From an uncultured Polymorphobacter sp. (GTDB taxonomy: Bacteria > Pseudomonadota > Alphaproteobacteria > Sphingomonadales > Sphingomonadaceae), in contig CALMPZ010000536.1 in assembly GCA_937871645.1 (NCBI GenBank), forward strand, positions 1 through 13,883: DNA of 13,883 nucleotides, written 5' to 3'. Shown here piece after piece: positions 1 through 5,853 of this stretch. Numbering within the stretch: position 1 is the stretch's first letter; each line of letters starts with the position of its first letter. Below the pieces are notes generated by a model, which saw nothing but the letters and a program-made list of their open reading frames with translations, did no database searches and had not been told where the DNA came from. The translations under genes were made by a program, and so were the position numbers.

Positions 1-1
1 A

Positions 2-457
2 CATTGGCTGCGGCCGTTGCTGGCCGGCAAGCGCCGGCTCGATGCGGTGGCACCGTCGGCGTTGACGGCAGCGCTGTCAGGGCAGCTTGATTGGCAGGTG
101 CGGCAGGCCCTTGACGCAGTGGCGCCGGCACGGCTGACGACGCCCGCAGGCACCAGCCATGCCATCGACTATGACGATGTTGCAGGGCCGTCGGTCGATG
201 TGCGCGTGCAGGAATTGTTCGGGTTGTCGGTGCACCCGACTGTTGCGGGGGTGCCGCTGTTGCTGCGGCTGTTGTCGCCCGCACACCGCTCCATTCAGAC
301 GACGCGTGACCTGCCGGGGTTCTGGCGCGGCAGCTGGTCCGCGGTAAAGGCCGAGATGAAGGGCCGCTATCCGCGTCACCCGTGGCCCGACGATCCGGCG
401 ACGGCACCTGCCACCACGCGCACCAAGCGGGCCGACCAATTGCGCGGCAAGCCTTGA
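2..457 (+). CDS. hrpB: ATP-dependent RNA helicase HrpB, C-terminal part (5' truncated by window edge)
   Basis: The open frame runs in from the left edge with no start of its own; 151 residues are visible. HrpB is a DEAH-type NTP-dependent helicase of bacteria. The helicase core lies outside the window, and what is seen is the family's distinctive C-terminal domain. Diagnostic stretches are WLRPLLAGKRRLDAV at the very start, then VRVQELFGLSVHPTV, LLSPAHRSIQTTRDLPGFW, and RGSW...MKGRYPRHPWPDDP near the end, followed by a short basic tail. The order and spacing of these motifs match the usual end of HrpB proteins, so the gene appears intact at its 3' end. A TTG at 17 could be mistaken for a start, but the homology continues upstream of it. 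The next gene begins 58 nt downstream on the same strand. The RNA substrate of HrpB in alphaproteobacteria cannot be told from this fragment. Confidence 0.93.
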   Translation, partial: HWLRPLLAGKRRLDAVAPSALTAALSGQLDWQVRQALDAVAPARLTTPAGTSHAIDYDDVAGPSVDVRVQELFGLSVHPTVAGVPLLLRLLSPAHRSIQTTRDLPGFWRGSWSAVKAEMKGRYPRHPWPDDPATAPATTRTKRADQLRGKP

Positions 458-515
458 CCTCGCCGCGTTCCTCGCCCAAGTCGGCGGCAATAGTTTCGGC
501 GGGAGTGCACAGGCG

Positions 516-794
516 ATGAAGGCGCGCATCTATCAGCGACCCAAGAATGCGATGCAGTCGGGGCATGCGCGCACCGGACAGTGGGTGCTGGCCGTCGAAC
601 CCGAAGCACCGCAGCACGCCGATCCGCTGACCGGCTGGGCCGGCTCGGGCAATACCGCAGCGCAGGTACAACTGACGTTCCCCGACCGCGACGCCGCAAT
701 CGCCTATGCCAAGGCGCAAGGCTTCGACTATGCCATCGTGCCGCTGGGCAGTCACAGCCTAAAGCTGCAGGCCTACGCCGACAATTTCAGATAG
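516..794 (+). CDS. NDUFS4-like ETC complex I subunit
   Basis: A 92-residue protein of the 'ETC complex I subunit conserved region' family, the bacterial relative of mitochondrial NDUFS4 (18 kDa subunit). This accessory subunit sits on the peripheral arm of NADH:ubiquinone oxidoreductase and is found in alphaproteobacteria. Diagnostic features are the start [16 protein letters not shown], the WVLAVEP segment, [12 protein letters not shown] at about residues 36-47, and [20 protein letters not shown] near 50-69. The length is normal for bacterial members, and there is no signal peptide or membrane segment. The ATG at 516 is preceded by a GGGAG about 10 nt upstream, which supports this start. The gene follows hrpB by 58 nt and is followed 13 nt after its stop by tRNA-Arg. 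The main nuo operon is not in the window, so this is a detached complex I gene. Confidence 0.92.
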   Translation: MKARIYQRPKNAMQSGHARTGQWVLAVEPEAPQHADPLTGWAGSGNTAAQVQLTFPDRDAAIAYAKAQGFDYAIVPLGSHSLKLQAYADNFR

Positions 795-807
795 GCCGCA
801 TGCCCCT

Positions 808-884
808 GCGCCCGTAGCTCAGTTGGATAGAGCGCGGGACTTCTAATCCTGAGGTCGCTGGTTCGAATCCAGCCGGGCGCACCA
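808..884 (+). tRNA. tRNA-Arg (anticodon TCT)
   Basis: A complete cloverleaf of 77 nt with an encoded CCA end. The acceptor stem is GCGCCCG (808-814) with CGGGCGC (874-880), all seven pairs Watson-Crick. The D arm is GCTC/GAGC (817-820, 830-833). The anticodon stem CGGGA/TCCTG encloses loop CTTCTAA, giving anticodon TCT at 842-844. The T arm is GCTGG/CCAGC around TTCGAAT. It reads AGA (and AGG by wobble), rare codons in a GC-rich genome. It begins 13 nt after the stop of the complex I gene, and I see no clear promoter of its own in that gap. It may be cut out of a longer transcript. Confidence 0.97.
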
Positions 885-901
885 TATTTGCCGACTATCG
901 C

Positions 902-930
902 GCCTCCGGCGGGTGATGGCCCGCCGGAGG
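902..930. repeat. Intergenic hairpin containing the 12-nt core of the dispersed repeat
   Basis: Bases 903-913 (CCTCCGGCGGG) are perfectly complementary to 920-930 (CCCGCCGGAGG), giving an 11-bp stem with the 6-nt loop TGATGG. Bases 902-913 (GCCTCCGGCGGG) are identical to the first 12 nt of the repeat at 13842 and to its inverted copy ending at 7195. It lies between the 3' end of tRNA-Arg and the 3' end of the converging DUF3011 gene, so it could stop transcription from both sides. There is no U tract, so it is not a classical intrinsic terminator. It may act as a 3' end stabiliser or simply be a repeat remnant. Confidence 0.6.
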
Positions 931-944
931 ACGATTGCGCCCGG

Positions 945-2015
945 TCAGCTGCCGAAATCGATCGCCAGCAATTGCTGCCCGTCGGCGCGGCACGTCAAGG
1001 AGACCGTGCGCGACTCGTCGGGATAGCTAGTGATGAGCTGCGCGCGCAGTTCCCAACCGTCACCGGTGCGGGTCAGGGAGGTTACGCGGTCGAGGCTGAT
1101 CTGCGTGCCGCCGGTGGCGCCGATCTGGCGCGCGGCTTCATCGAGGCAGGTCTGCACCGACGGGCGTCGGTCGGCGGGGATTGCCGACAGGTTGGCGACG
1201 ATGGTGGCGGGCGGGGCGCTGGCGTTGACCGGCGGCGTGGCGGTGCTGCTCGACTTGCCCGAATTGCTGCTGGCGGCGAGCAGGGCGATCAACCCGGCAG
1301 CGAGCGCGACACCGGCGACGACTTCACCGGTATTGTTGTTGTTGCTGTTGTTGCCGTTGTTGTTGCCATAGCCGAAGCCGAACTCACCACGGCAGCCGTG
1401 GTTGACCCAGATGCCGCCATTGTCGAAGCCCCAGCTGCGGCCGCGCTGGCAGGTGCCCGCCAGCGTGCGCAGCAGGTCAACCCGGCCGTTGGTGTTGGCG
1501 CTGCAGCGCCGGAAGGCATAGTTCCACGATTCGCAGCGCTGCGTGCCGGCATAACCACGGCCCCAGTTGCCGCTGTTATTGTTGTTGTTATTGTTGTTAT
1601 TGCCGCTGCCAAAGCGGAACTGCGCGCGGCAGCCGCCGTCGACCCAGATGGCGTTGCGGTCATAGCCCCAGGTCCGGCCCTCGTTGCAGTTGCCGGCGAT
1701 GCGGCGCGTCAGCTGGACGTTGTTGCCGGTGTTCGCCGGGCAGCGACGGTACTGGTAATTCCACGATTCGCAGGTGAGCTGGCCGCTGCCACCCGAATTG
1801 TTCCAGTTATTATTGTTGTTGTTATTGTTATTGTTGCTGCCGCCGGAGCCACCCCAGTTGCTGTTGTTGTTATTGCCACTGTTGCCGGATCCGCCCCAGT
1901 TGCTCGGCGCCTGCCGTGACGACGATGCATCAGGCGGCGTCGATTGCGCCAGCGCGCCGACTTGCGGAATGACCAGTGCGCCGCAGGTAAGTAGCGTTGT
2001 CAGATTGCGTAACAT
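945..2015 (-). CDS. Secreted two-repeat DUF3011 protein with Asn-rich linkers
   Basis: A 356-residue exported protein of unknown function. The N-terminus ([20 protein letters not shown]) looks like a signal peptide cleaved near ALA|Q. An Asn/Gly/Ser-rich linker follows at 28-79, including ten consecutive Asn at 61-70. DUF3011 repeat 1 spans about 80-135 (Cys 82, 92, 110, 129). A second linker holds nine Asn at 139-147. Repeat 2 spans about 159-214 (Cys 161, 171, 189, 208). Each repeat carries the family pattern CESWNY...RC...AG.C..GR.WG.D..IWV..GCR. A third Asn-rich linker (218-228) precedes a hydrophobic stretch at 231-249, and residues about 271-356 form an unrecognised domain with Cys 290 and 342. 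Ribosome binding is well marked: GGGGAG lies 9 nt before the ATG. The gene follows the three-repeat paralogue by 38 nt and is surely co-transcribed with it. The four regular cysteines per repeat suggest two disulfides in the periplasm (inference). Confidence 0.88.
   Translation of the reverse strand: MLRNLTTLLTCGALVIPQVGALAQSTPPDASSSRQAPSNWGGSGNSGNNNNSNWGGSGGSNNNNNNNNNNWNNSGGSGQLTCESWNYQYRRCPANTGNNVQLTRRIAGNCNEGRTWGYDRNAIWVDGGCRAQFRFGSGNNNNNNNNNSGNWGRGYAGTQRCESWNYAFRRCSANTNGRVDLLRTLAGTCQRGRSWGFDNGGIWVNHGCRGEFGFGYGNNNGNNSNNNNTGEVVAGVALAAGLIALLAASSNSGKSSSTATPPVNASAPPATIVANLSAIPADRRPSVQTCLDEAARQIGATGGTQISLDRVTSLTRTGDGWELRAQLITSYPDESRTVSLTCRADGQQLLAIDFGS
1575..1601 (-). repeat. Asn-codon microsatellite (9 x AAY)
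   Basis: Nine consecutive AAC/AAT codons encode residues 139-147 of the two-repeat DUF3011 protein. Base composition drops far below that of the GC-rich surroundings. AAC and AAT are mixed irregularly, so it is a degenerate trinucleotide run rather than a perfect microsatellite. Confidence 0.85.
1806..1835 (-). repeat. Asn-codon microsatellite (10 x AAY)
   Basis: Ten consecutive AAC/AAT codons encode residues 61-70 of the two-repeat DUF3011 protein, between the signal peptide and the first domain. A third, interrupted Asn tract is encoded at 1332-1364. All three sit in linkers, none inside a domain. Confidence 0.85.
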
Positions 2016-2053
2016 GCGTTAAGTCTCCCCAAGCGGACGTGCCGCGGCTGTTG

Positions 2054-2800
2054 TCAGCCATCGACCATGAATTCGGCGCGGCAGCCGTTGTTGACCCAGA
2101 TACCGCCGCGGTCCCAGCCCCAGCTGCGGTTCATTTTGCACTCGCCGCCGATGATGTTGGTGATGCGCACGCCGACGCGGATACTGGCGGGGCAGCGCGC
2201 CGGCTGGTAGTTGAACGACTGGCATTTGACGCGGTAGCCTTGGTTCTGCGGCGGGTAATAGCCGCCGCCACCGCCGCCGTTGTTGCCGTTCCAGTTGCCG
2301 CCGTAGCCGACGCGGAATTCGGCACGGCAGCCGTTCGAGACCCAGATGCCGCCACGGTCACAGCCCCAGGTCCGGCCCTGGATGCAGTCGCCCTTGATGC
2401 GGCGGCTCATCTCGACCCCGCCGCGCGTGTCGATCGGGCAGCGCGCATCCTGATAGTTCCATGACTCGCACTTGATGACGGTGGTCACCTGATTGCCGGC
2501 ACCCGGATAGCCGCCGGGGTAGCCGCCATCATCATAGGCGGTTTCATAGGTGAAGCGCGCGCGGCAGCCGTTGTTGACCCAGATGCCGCCGCGATCGAAG
2601 CCCCAGCTGCGGCCCTGATAGCATTGGCCGGCGATGACACTTGAAATACGCGCATCGACGAGACGTTCGACAGGGCAGCGGGCCGGCTGATAGTTCCACG
2701 ATTCGCATTTGAGATCGCCGCGCGACTGTGCCGATGCCGTACCCGCGCCGAAGACGCCGACCAACAGCGCAAACGCCAGTGCAAACAGGGACCGCCGCAT
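2054..2800 (-). CDS. Secreted three-repeat DUF3011 protein
   Basis: A 248-residue exported protein of unknown function, made almost entirely of three DUF3011 repeats. The signal peptide is clear: MRRSLFALAFALLVGVFGAG followed by TASAQ, cleaved after ASA at about residue 24. Repeats run at about 30-85 (Cys 32, 42, 60, 79), 109-164 (Cys 111, 121, 139, 158) and 191-246 (Cys 193, 203, 221, 240). Gly/Tyr/Pro- and Gly/Asn-rich linkers separate them. Repeat 2 has an extra cysteine, Cys147, in WGCD where the other repeats have an aromatic residue. An in-frame ATG lies 18 nt upstream, but the ATG at 2800 has GGAG six nt before it and starts directly with the basic n-region of the signal peptide, so I chose it. 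The gene starts 23 nt after the ATPase stop and ends 38 nt before its paralogue. Substrate or ligand is unknown; a role in the envelope is an inference. Confidence 0.88.
   Translation of the reverse strand: MRRSLFALAFALLVGVFGAGTASAQSRGDLKCESWNYQPARCPVERLVDARISSVIAGQCYQGRSWGFDRGGIWVNNGCRARFTYETAYDDGGYPGGYPGAGNQVTTVIKCESWNYQDARCPIDTRGGVEMSRRIKGDCIQGRTWGCDRGGIWVSNGCRAEFRVGYGGNWNGNNGGGGGGYYPPQNQGYRVKCQSFNYQPARCPASIRVGVRITNIIGGECKMNRSWGWDRGGIWVNNGCRAEFMVDG
2076..2101 (-). repeat. Direct repeat inside DUF3011 gene, copy in repeat 3
   Basis: A 26-nt stretch identical to 2559-2584. It encodes the conserved WVNNGCRA end of DUF3011 repeat 3, and the match continues imperfectly beyond it. Identity at third codon positions points to recent internal duplication or gene conversion. 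Confidence 0.75.
2559..2584 (-). repeat. Direct repeat inside DUF3011 gene, copy in repeat 1
   Basis: Partner of the 26-nt stretch at 2076-2101. It encodes the same WVNNGCRA segment in DUF3011 repeat 1 of the same gene, so recombination between the two copies would delete two domains in frame. Confidence 0.75.
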
Positions 2801-2806
2801 CTTCGT

Positions 2807-2810
2807 CTCC
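2807..2810 (-). promoter_or_regulatory. Ribosome binding site fixing the start of the three-repeat DUF3011 gene
   Basis: Reads GGAG on the minus strand, six nt before the ATG at 2800. It overlaps the region of the alternative upstream ATG (2818) and so favours the shorter product with a clean signal peptide. Confidence 0.7.
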
Positions 2811-2823
2811 GCAACCACGATTT

Positions 2824-3747
2824 CTAACTGCCTGCAATTCCGCCCGTTTGGCGCACTGTGTCAAGCACAACGCCTTCGCGGCCGGCAAGTTCCTGGATGA
2901 ATTGCCAGGCCACGCGCCCTGAGCGGCTACCGCGGGTCATCGCCCACGCCAGCGCCTCGGCGGGCGCGGCGTTGAGACCATAGGCCTTGGCATAGCCCGC
3001 GACGATGGCGAGATAGGTCGGCTGGTCGCAATTGTGGAAGCCGAGGCTGAGCCCGAAGCGGTCGGCAAGTGCCAGCCGGTCATCGAGCACGTCGCGGGCA
3101 TTGATGGCGTTCGCAGCTTCGGCATCGGCATGTTCGCGTGCCACCAGATGGCGGCGGTTCGAGGTGACGATGACGCGGACATTGTCGGGCCGCGCCTCGA
3201 TGCCACCTTCGAGCACCGAACGCAGCGCCTTGTATTGATGCTCGTCGGCTTCGAACGACAGGTCGTCGGCGAAGACCAGCGCGGGTAGGGGCTGTGCGGC
3301 AAGTTGCGCGAACAGGTCGCCGAGGCTGGCGATGTCATCGCGCCCGACCTGCACCAGCGCCAGCGGCGTGCCCTGCGCGCACAGCGTCGCATGCACCGCC
3401 TTGACCAGCGAGCTTTTGCCCATGCCGCGCGCGCCCCACAGCAGCACATCATGCGCGGGCAGTCCGGCTGCCAGCCGCCGGCAGTTTTCGAGCAGCGCGG
3501 CCTTCTGTGGCTCGACGCCTTCGAAACAATCCAGCGGCTGCGTCCGAGCCGGCACAACCGCGCGGAGCTGATGATGCACCCAGACGAACGAGGTGCCGGC
3601 GCCGGGCGCGGCGTTGGTGGCAACAGGCAGCGCCGGGTGCGGCGGCGCAAATCGGTCGAGCGCATCGGCAATGCGCGCCAGAATGACCGTGATTTCGGGC
3701 ACAGCGGCCGTTTCGGTAGGGGTGTCGTTCGGCGTGGGCAGCGGCAT
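2824..3747 (-). CDS. DUF815-family AAA-type ATP-binding protein
   Basis: A 307-residue cytoplasmic P-loop ATPase of the DUF815 family, whose role is not established. Walker A is GARGMGKSS at about residues 105-113, Walker B is LVFADDLSFE at about 157-166, and a sensor-1-like VIVTSNRRHL lies at about 192-201. A helical N-terminal stretch (ITVILARIADALDRF) precedes the core, and the C-terminus carries SRSGRVAWQFIQELAGR. I see no signal peptide or membrane segment. The ATG at 3747 gives MPLPTPND; it lacks a good Shine-Dalgarno. The frame stays open to 3870, but that extension reads through the yajC promoter region and shows no family features. A GTG around residue 16 (VPEIT) is another possible start. 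The gene is divergent from yajC and is followed after 23 nt by the DUF3011 genes, so the three probably share a transcript. Whether the ATPase and the DUF3011 proteins work together is unknown. Confidence 0.88.
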   Translation of the reverse strand: MPLPTPNDTPTETAAVPEITVILARIADALDRFAPPHPALPVATNAAPGAGTSFVWVHHQLRAVVPARTQPLDCFEGVEPQKAALLENCRRLAAGLPAHDVLLWGARGMGKSSLVKAVHATLCAQGTPLALVQVGRDDIASLGDLFAQLAAQPLPALVFADDLSFEADEHQYKALRSVLEGGIEARPDNVRVIVTSNRRHLVAREHADAEAANAINARDVLDDRLALADRFGLSLGFHNCDQPTYLAIVAGYAKAYGLNAAPAEALAWAMTRGSRSGRVAWQFIQELAGREGVVLDTVRQTGGIAGS

Positions 3748-3827
3748 GGCGGGGGTCCGGGGTTGAAACTCAATGGAGGCTCTATGACATAGCATAGGCC
3801 GACGGGACATGTTTTGCTGGGGCGCAT

Positions 3828-3855
3828 TTGCTTGGCGCGCGGGTTCTTGTATAGG
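3828..3855 (+). promoter_or_regulatory. Possible promoter of the yajC-secDF operon
   Basis: TTGCTT (3828-3833) and TATAGG (3850-3855) are separated by 16 nt, about 40 nt upstream of yajC. The match to the sigma70 consensus is only moderate, but the position in the divergent gap is right. GGAAG at 3882-3886 then serves as the yajC ribosome binding site, 7 nt before the ATG. Confidence 0.35.
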
Positions 3856-3893
3856 CGGCAGCTTATCCAATCACGCAATACGGAAGTCACGCC

Positions 3894-4235
3894 ATGTTCG
3901 CATCACCGGCCCTTGCCCAGACTGCGGGTGCTTCAGGCGGCGCCGCTGCCTTCATCCAGTTCGTGCCGCTGATCGCGATCTTCGTGATCTTCTATTTTCT
4001 GATGATCCGGCCGCAGCAAAAGCGCGTCAAGGCGCACCGCGCGATGATCGATGCCGTCAAGAAGGGCGACGAAGTCGTCACCGGCGGCGGGCTGATCGGC
4101 CGCGTCATCAAGGTCAGCGACGGCGAAGTCGAAATCGAGCTGTCGCCGACGGTCAAGGTCAAGGCGCTCAAGGGCACGCTGACCGATGTCCGCACCCGCG
4201 GCGCCCCCGCCGCTGCCAACGACGCCAAGAGCTGA
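3894..4235 (+). CDS. yajC: Preprotein translocase subunit YajC
   Basis: A 113-residue single-span inner-membrane protein that associates with SecDF and the SecYEG channel. A short periplasmic N-terminus (MFASPALAQTAGASGG) is followed by one membrane helix at about 20-39 (FIQFVPLIAIFVIFYFLMI). Directly after it comes the hallmark RPQQKR, then a cytoplasmic domain with GDEVVTGGGLIGRV at about 58-71 and a V...GEVEIELSP segment. Length is normal for alphaproteobacterial YajC. The start at 3894 has GGAAG seven nt upstream. secD starts 9 nt after the stop. It heads the operon and diverges from the DUF815 gene. Confidence 0.97.
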   Translation: MFASPALAQTAGASGGAAAFIQFVPLIAIFVIFYFLMIRPQQKRVKAHRAMIDAVKKGDEVVTGGGLIGRVIKVSDGEVEIELSPTVKVKALKGTLTDVRTRGAPAAANDAKS

Positions 4236-4244
4236 GCCAGCTGA

Positions 4245-5840
4245 ATGCTCGACTTTCCGAAGTGGAAAATCTGGTCGATCATGCTGACGCTCGTCGTCGG
4301 CCTGGCGTTCGCGGTGCCCAATTTCTTCTCCGAAGCCACGGTGGCGACCTGGCCGTCATGGGTGCCGCACAAGCAGCTCAACCTCGGGCTCGACTTGCGC
4401 GGTGGCTCGCACATCCTGCTCGAAGCCAATACCGACGACGTCCGCAAGACCAAGCTCGAAGCGCTTGAGGAAACCGTGCGTTCCGAATTGCGCGGCGCCG
4501 AAGGCGGGCCGGTGGCGTTCACCGACCTGTCGATTTCGGGCGGCGTGCTCAGCATCACCGTCACCGATCCGACGCGGCTCGATACCGCCGTCGAAACGCT
4601 GCGCACCGTCACGCGCCCGGTGGGATCGCTGTCGGGCCAGCGCGATGTCGAAGTCAGCGTGGTTGACGGCAACCGCATCATCCTGACGCCGACCGATGCC
4701 GGTATCGCCATCGCCGTCAACGCCGCGATGACACAGGCCGTCGAAGTCATCCGCCGCCGTATTGACGAACTCGGCACGCGCGAGCCGACGATCATCCGCC
4801 AGGGCAGCAACCGCATCGTCGTGCAGGTGCCCGGCCTGCAGGACCCGTCGGCGCTCAAGGCGCTGCTCGGCAAGACCGCCAAGCTTGAATTCAAGCTGGT
4901 CGATGTCGATGCCGACCCCGCCGAAGCTGCCGCCGGCCGTGCACCGCCGGGCAGCCAGATCCTCGAATATTCGGATCAGCCGGGCGTCATCGTCGTCAAG
5001 CGCCGCGTCATGATTTCCGGCGACCAGCTCGTCGATTCGCAGCCCAGTTTCCAGGACGGCCAGGCCGTCGTGTCGTTCCGCTTCGACAGCGCCGGCGGCC
5101 GCCGTTTCGCCAAGGCGACGCAGGAGAATGTCGGCAAGCCGTTCGCCATCATCCTCGACAACAAGGTGATTTCGGCGCCGCGCATCAACGACGCCATCCT
5201 CGGCGGCTCGGGTATCATTTCGGGTAGTTTCACCACCGAAAGCGCCAACAACCTGTCGGTGCTGCTGCGGTCGGGCAAGCTGCCGGTCGAACTCAAGGTC
5301 ATCGAGGAACGCACCGTCGGTCCCGACCTCGGCGCCGATTCGATCCGCGCCGGTGCGATCGCGTCGATTGCTGCAGTGCTTGCGGTGGCGGCATTGATGA
5401 TTGTCACCTATGGCCGCTTCGGCATCTATTCGGTGGTGGCACTGGTGCTCAACGTGCTGCTGATTCTTGGCGTCATGTCGATGCTCGGGGCGACGCTGAC
5501 CTTGCCGGGCATCGCCGGACTTGTGCTGACCATTGGTGCTGCCGTCGATGCCAACGTGCTGATCAACGAACGCATCCGTGAGGAAGCGCGCAAGGGCAGG
5601 GGTATCGTGCCGTCGATCGAAGTCGGCTACCGCGACGCGACGCGCACCATCTGGGACGCCAACAGCCTCAACATCATCGTCGCGGTCATCATGTTCATCT
5701 TTGGCTCGGGCCCGATCAAGGGTTTTGCGGTGGTGCTGTCGATCGGCATCGCGACGTCGGTATTCACCGCCGTCACCGTGACCCGGTTGATGGTCGCGCA
5801 TTGGCTCCGCCGCGGTCGCCCCGCCGCGCTCGTAATCTGA
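4245..5840 (+). CDS. secD: Protein translocase subunit SecD
   Basis: A 531-residue RND-superfamily membrane protein that, with SecF, uses the proton motive force to complete Sec-dependent export on the periplasmic side. TM1 is at about residues 9-26. The D1 motif LGLDLRGGSH is at 47-56. A large periplasmic P1 domain follows, with RRRIDELGTREPTI and FDSAGGRRFAKATQENVGKP as recognisable segments. ERTVGPDLGADSIRAG at about 355-370 leads into five further helices. These contain AAVDANVLINERIREE at about 432-447 with the conserved Asp of the proton path, and a closing TVTRLMVAHWL. The length fits alphaproteobacterial SecD as a separate polypeptide, not a SecDF fusion. The Shine-Dalgarno is weak, so translation may be coupled to yajC, whose stop is 9 nt upstream. 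secF starts 13 nt downstream. Confidence 0.97.
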   Translation: MLDFPKWKIWSIMLTLVVGLAFAVPNFFSEATVATWPSWVPHKQLNLGLDLRGGSHILLEANTDDVRKTKLEALEETVRSELRGAEGGPVAFTDLSISGGVLSITVTDPTRLDTAVETLRTVTRPVGSLSGQRDVEVSVVDGNRIILTPTDAGIAIAVNAAMTQAVEVIRRRIDELGTREPTIIRQGSNRIVVQVPGLQDPSALKALLGKTAKLEFKLVDVDADPAEAAAGRAPPGSQILEYSDQPGVIVVKRRVMISGDQLVDSQPSFQDGQAVVSFRFDSAGGRRFAKATQENVGKPFAIILDNKVISAPRINDAILGGSGIISGSFTTESANNLSVLLRSGKLPVELKVIEERTVGPDLGADSIRAGAIASIAAVLAVAALMIVTYGRFGIYSVVALVLNVLLILGVMSMLGATLTLPGIAGLVLTIGAAVDANVLINERIREEARKGRGIVPSIEVGYRDATRTIWDANSLNIIVAVIMFIFGSGPIKGFAVVLSIGIATSVFTAVTVTRLMVAHWLRRGRPAALVI

Positions 5841-5853
5841 CGGAAACGGCCGC

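Noticed and set aside
454..459. TTGACC at the end of hrpB as a -35 element for the complex I gene
   Set aside because: No acceptable -10 element lies 16-19 nt downstream.
888..1919. Long + strand open frame of 343 residues opposite the two-repeat DUF3011 gene
   Set aside because: Its product is Ala/Val-rich low-complexity sequence created by the complement of Asn- and Gly-rich codons; the minus strand has the signal peptide, domains and ribosome binding site.
2054..2800. CRISPR-like or tandem DNA repeat array
   Set aside because: The periodic similarity comes from coding DUF3011 domains about 80 codons apart; there are no short identical repeats with unique spacers.
3748..3870. 41-residue N-terminal extension of the DUF815 ATPase
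   Set aside because: It would cover most of the divergent promoter gap, has no ribosome binding site and does not resemble the family.
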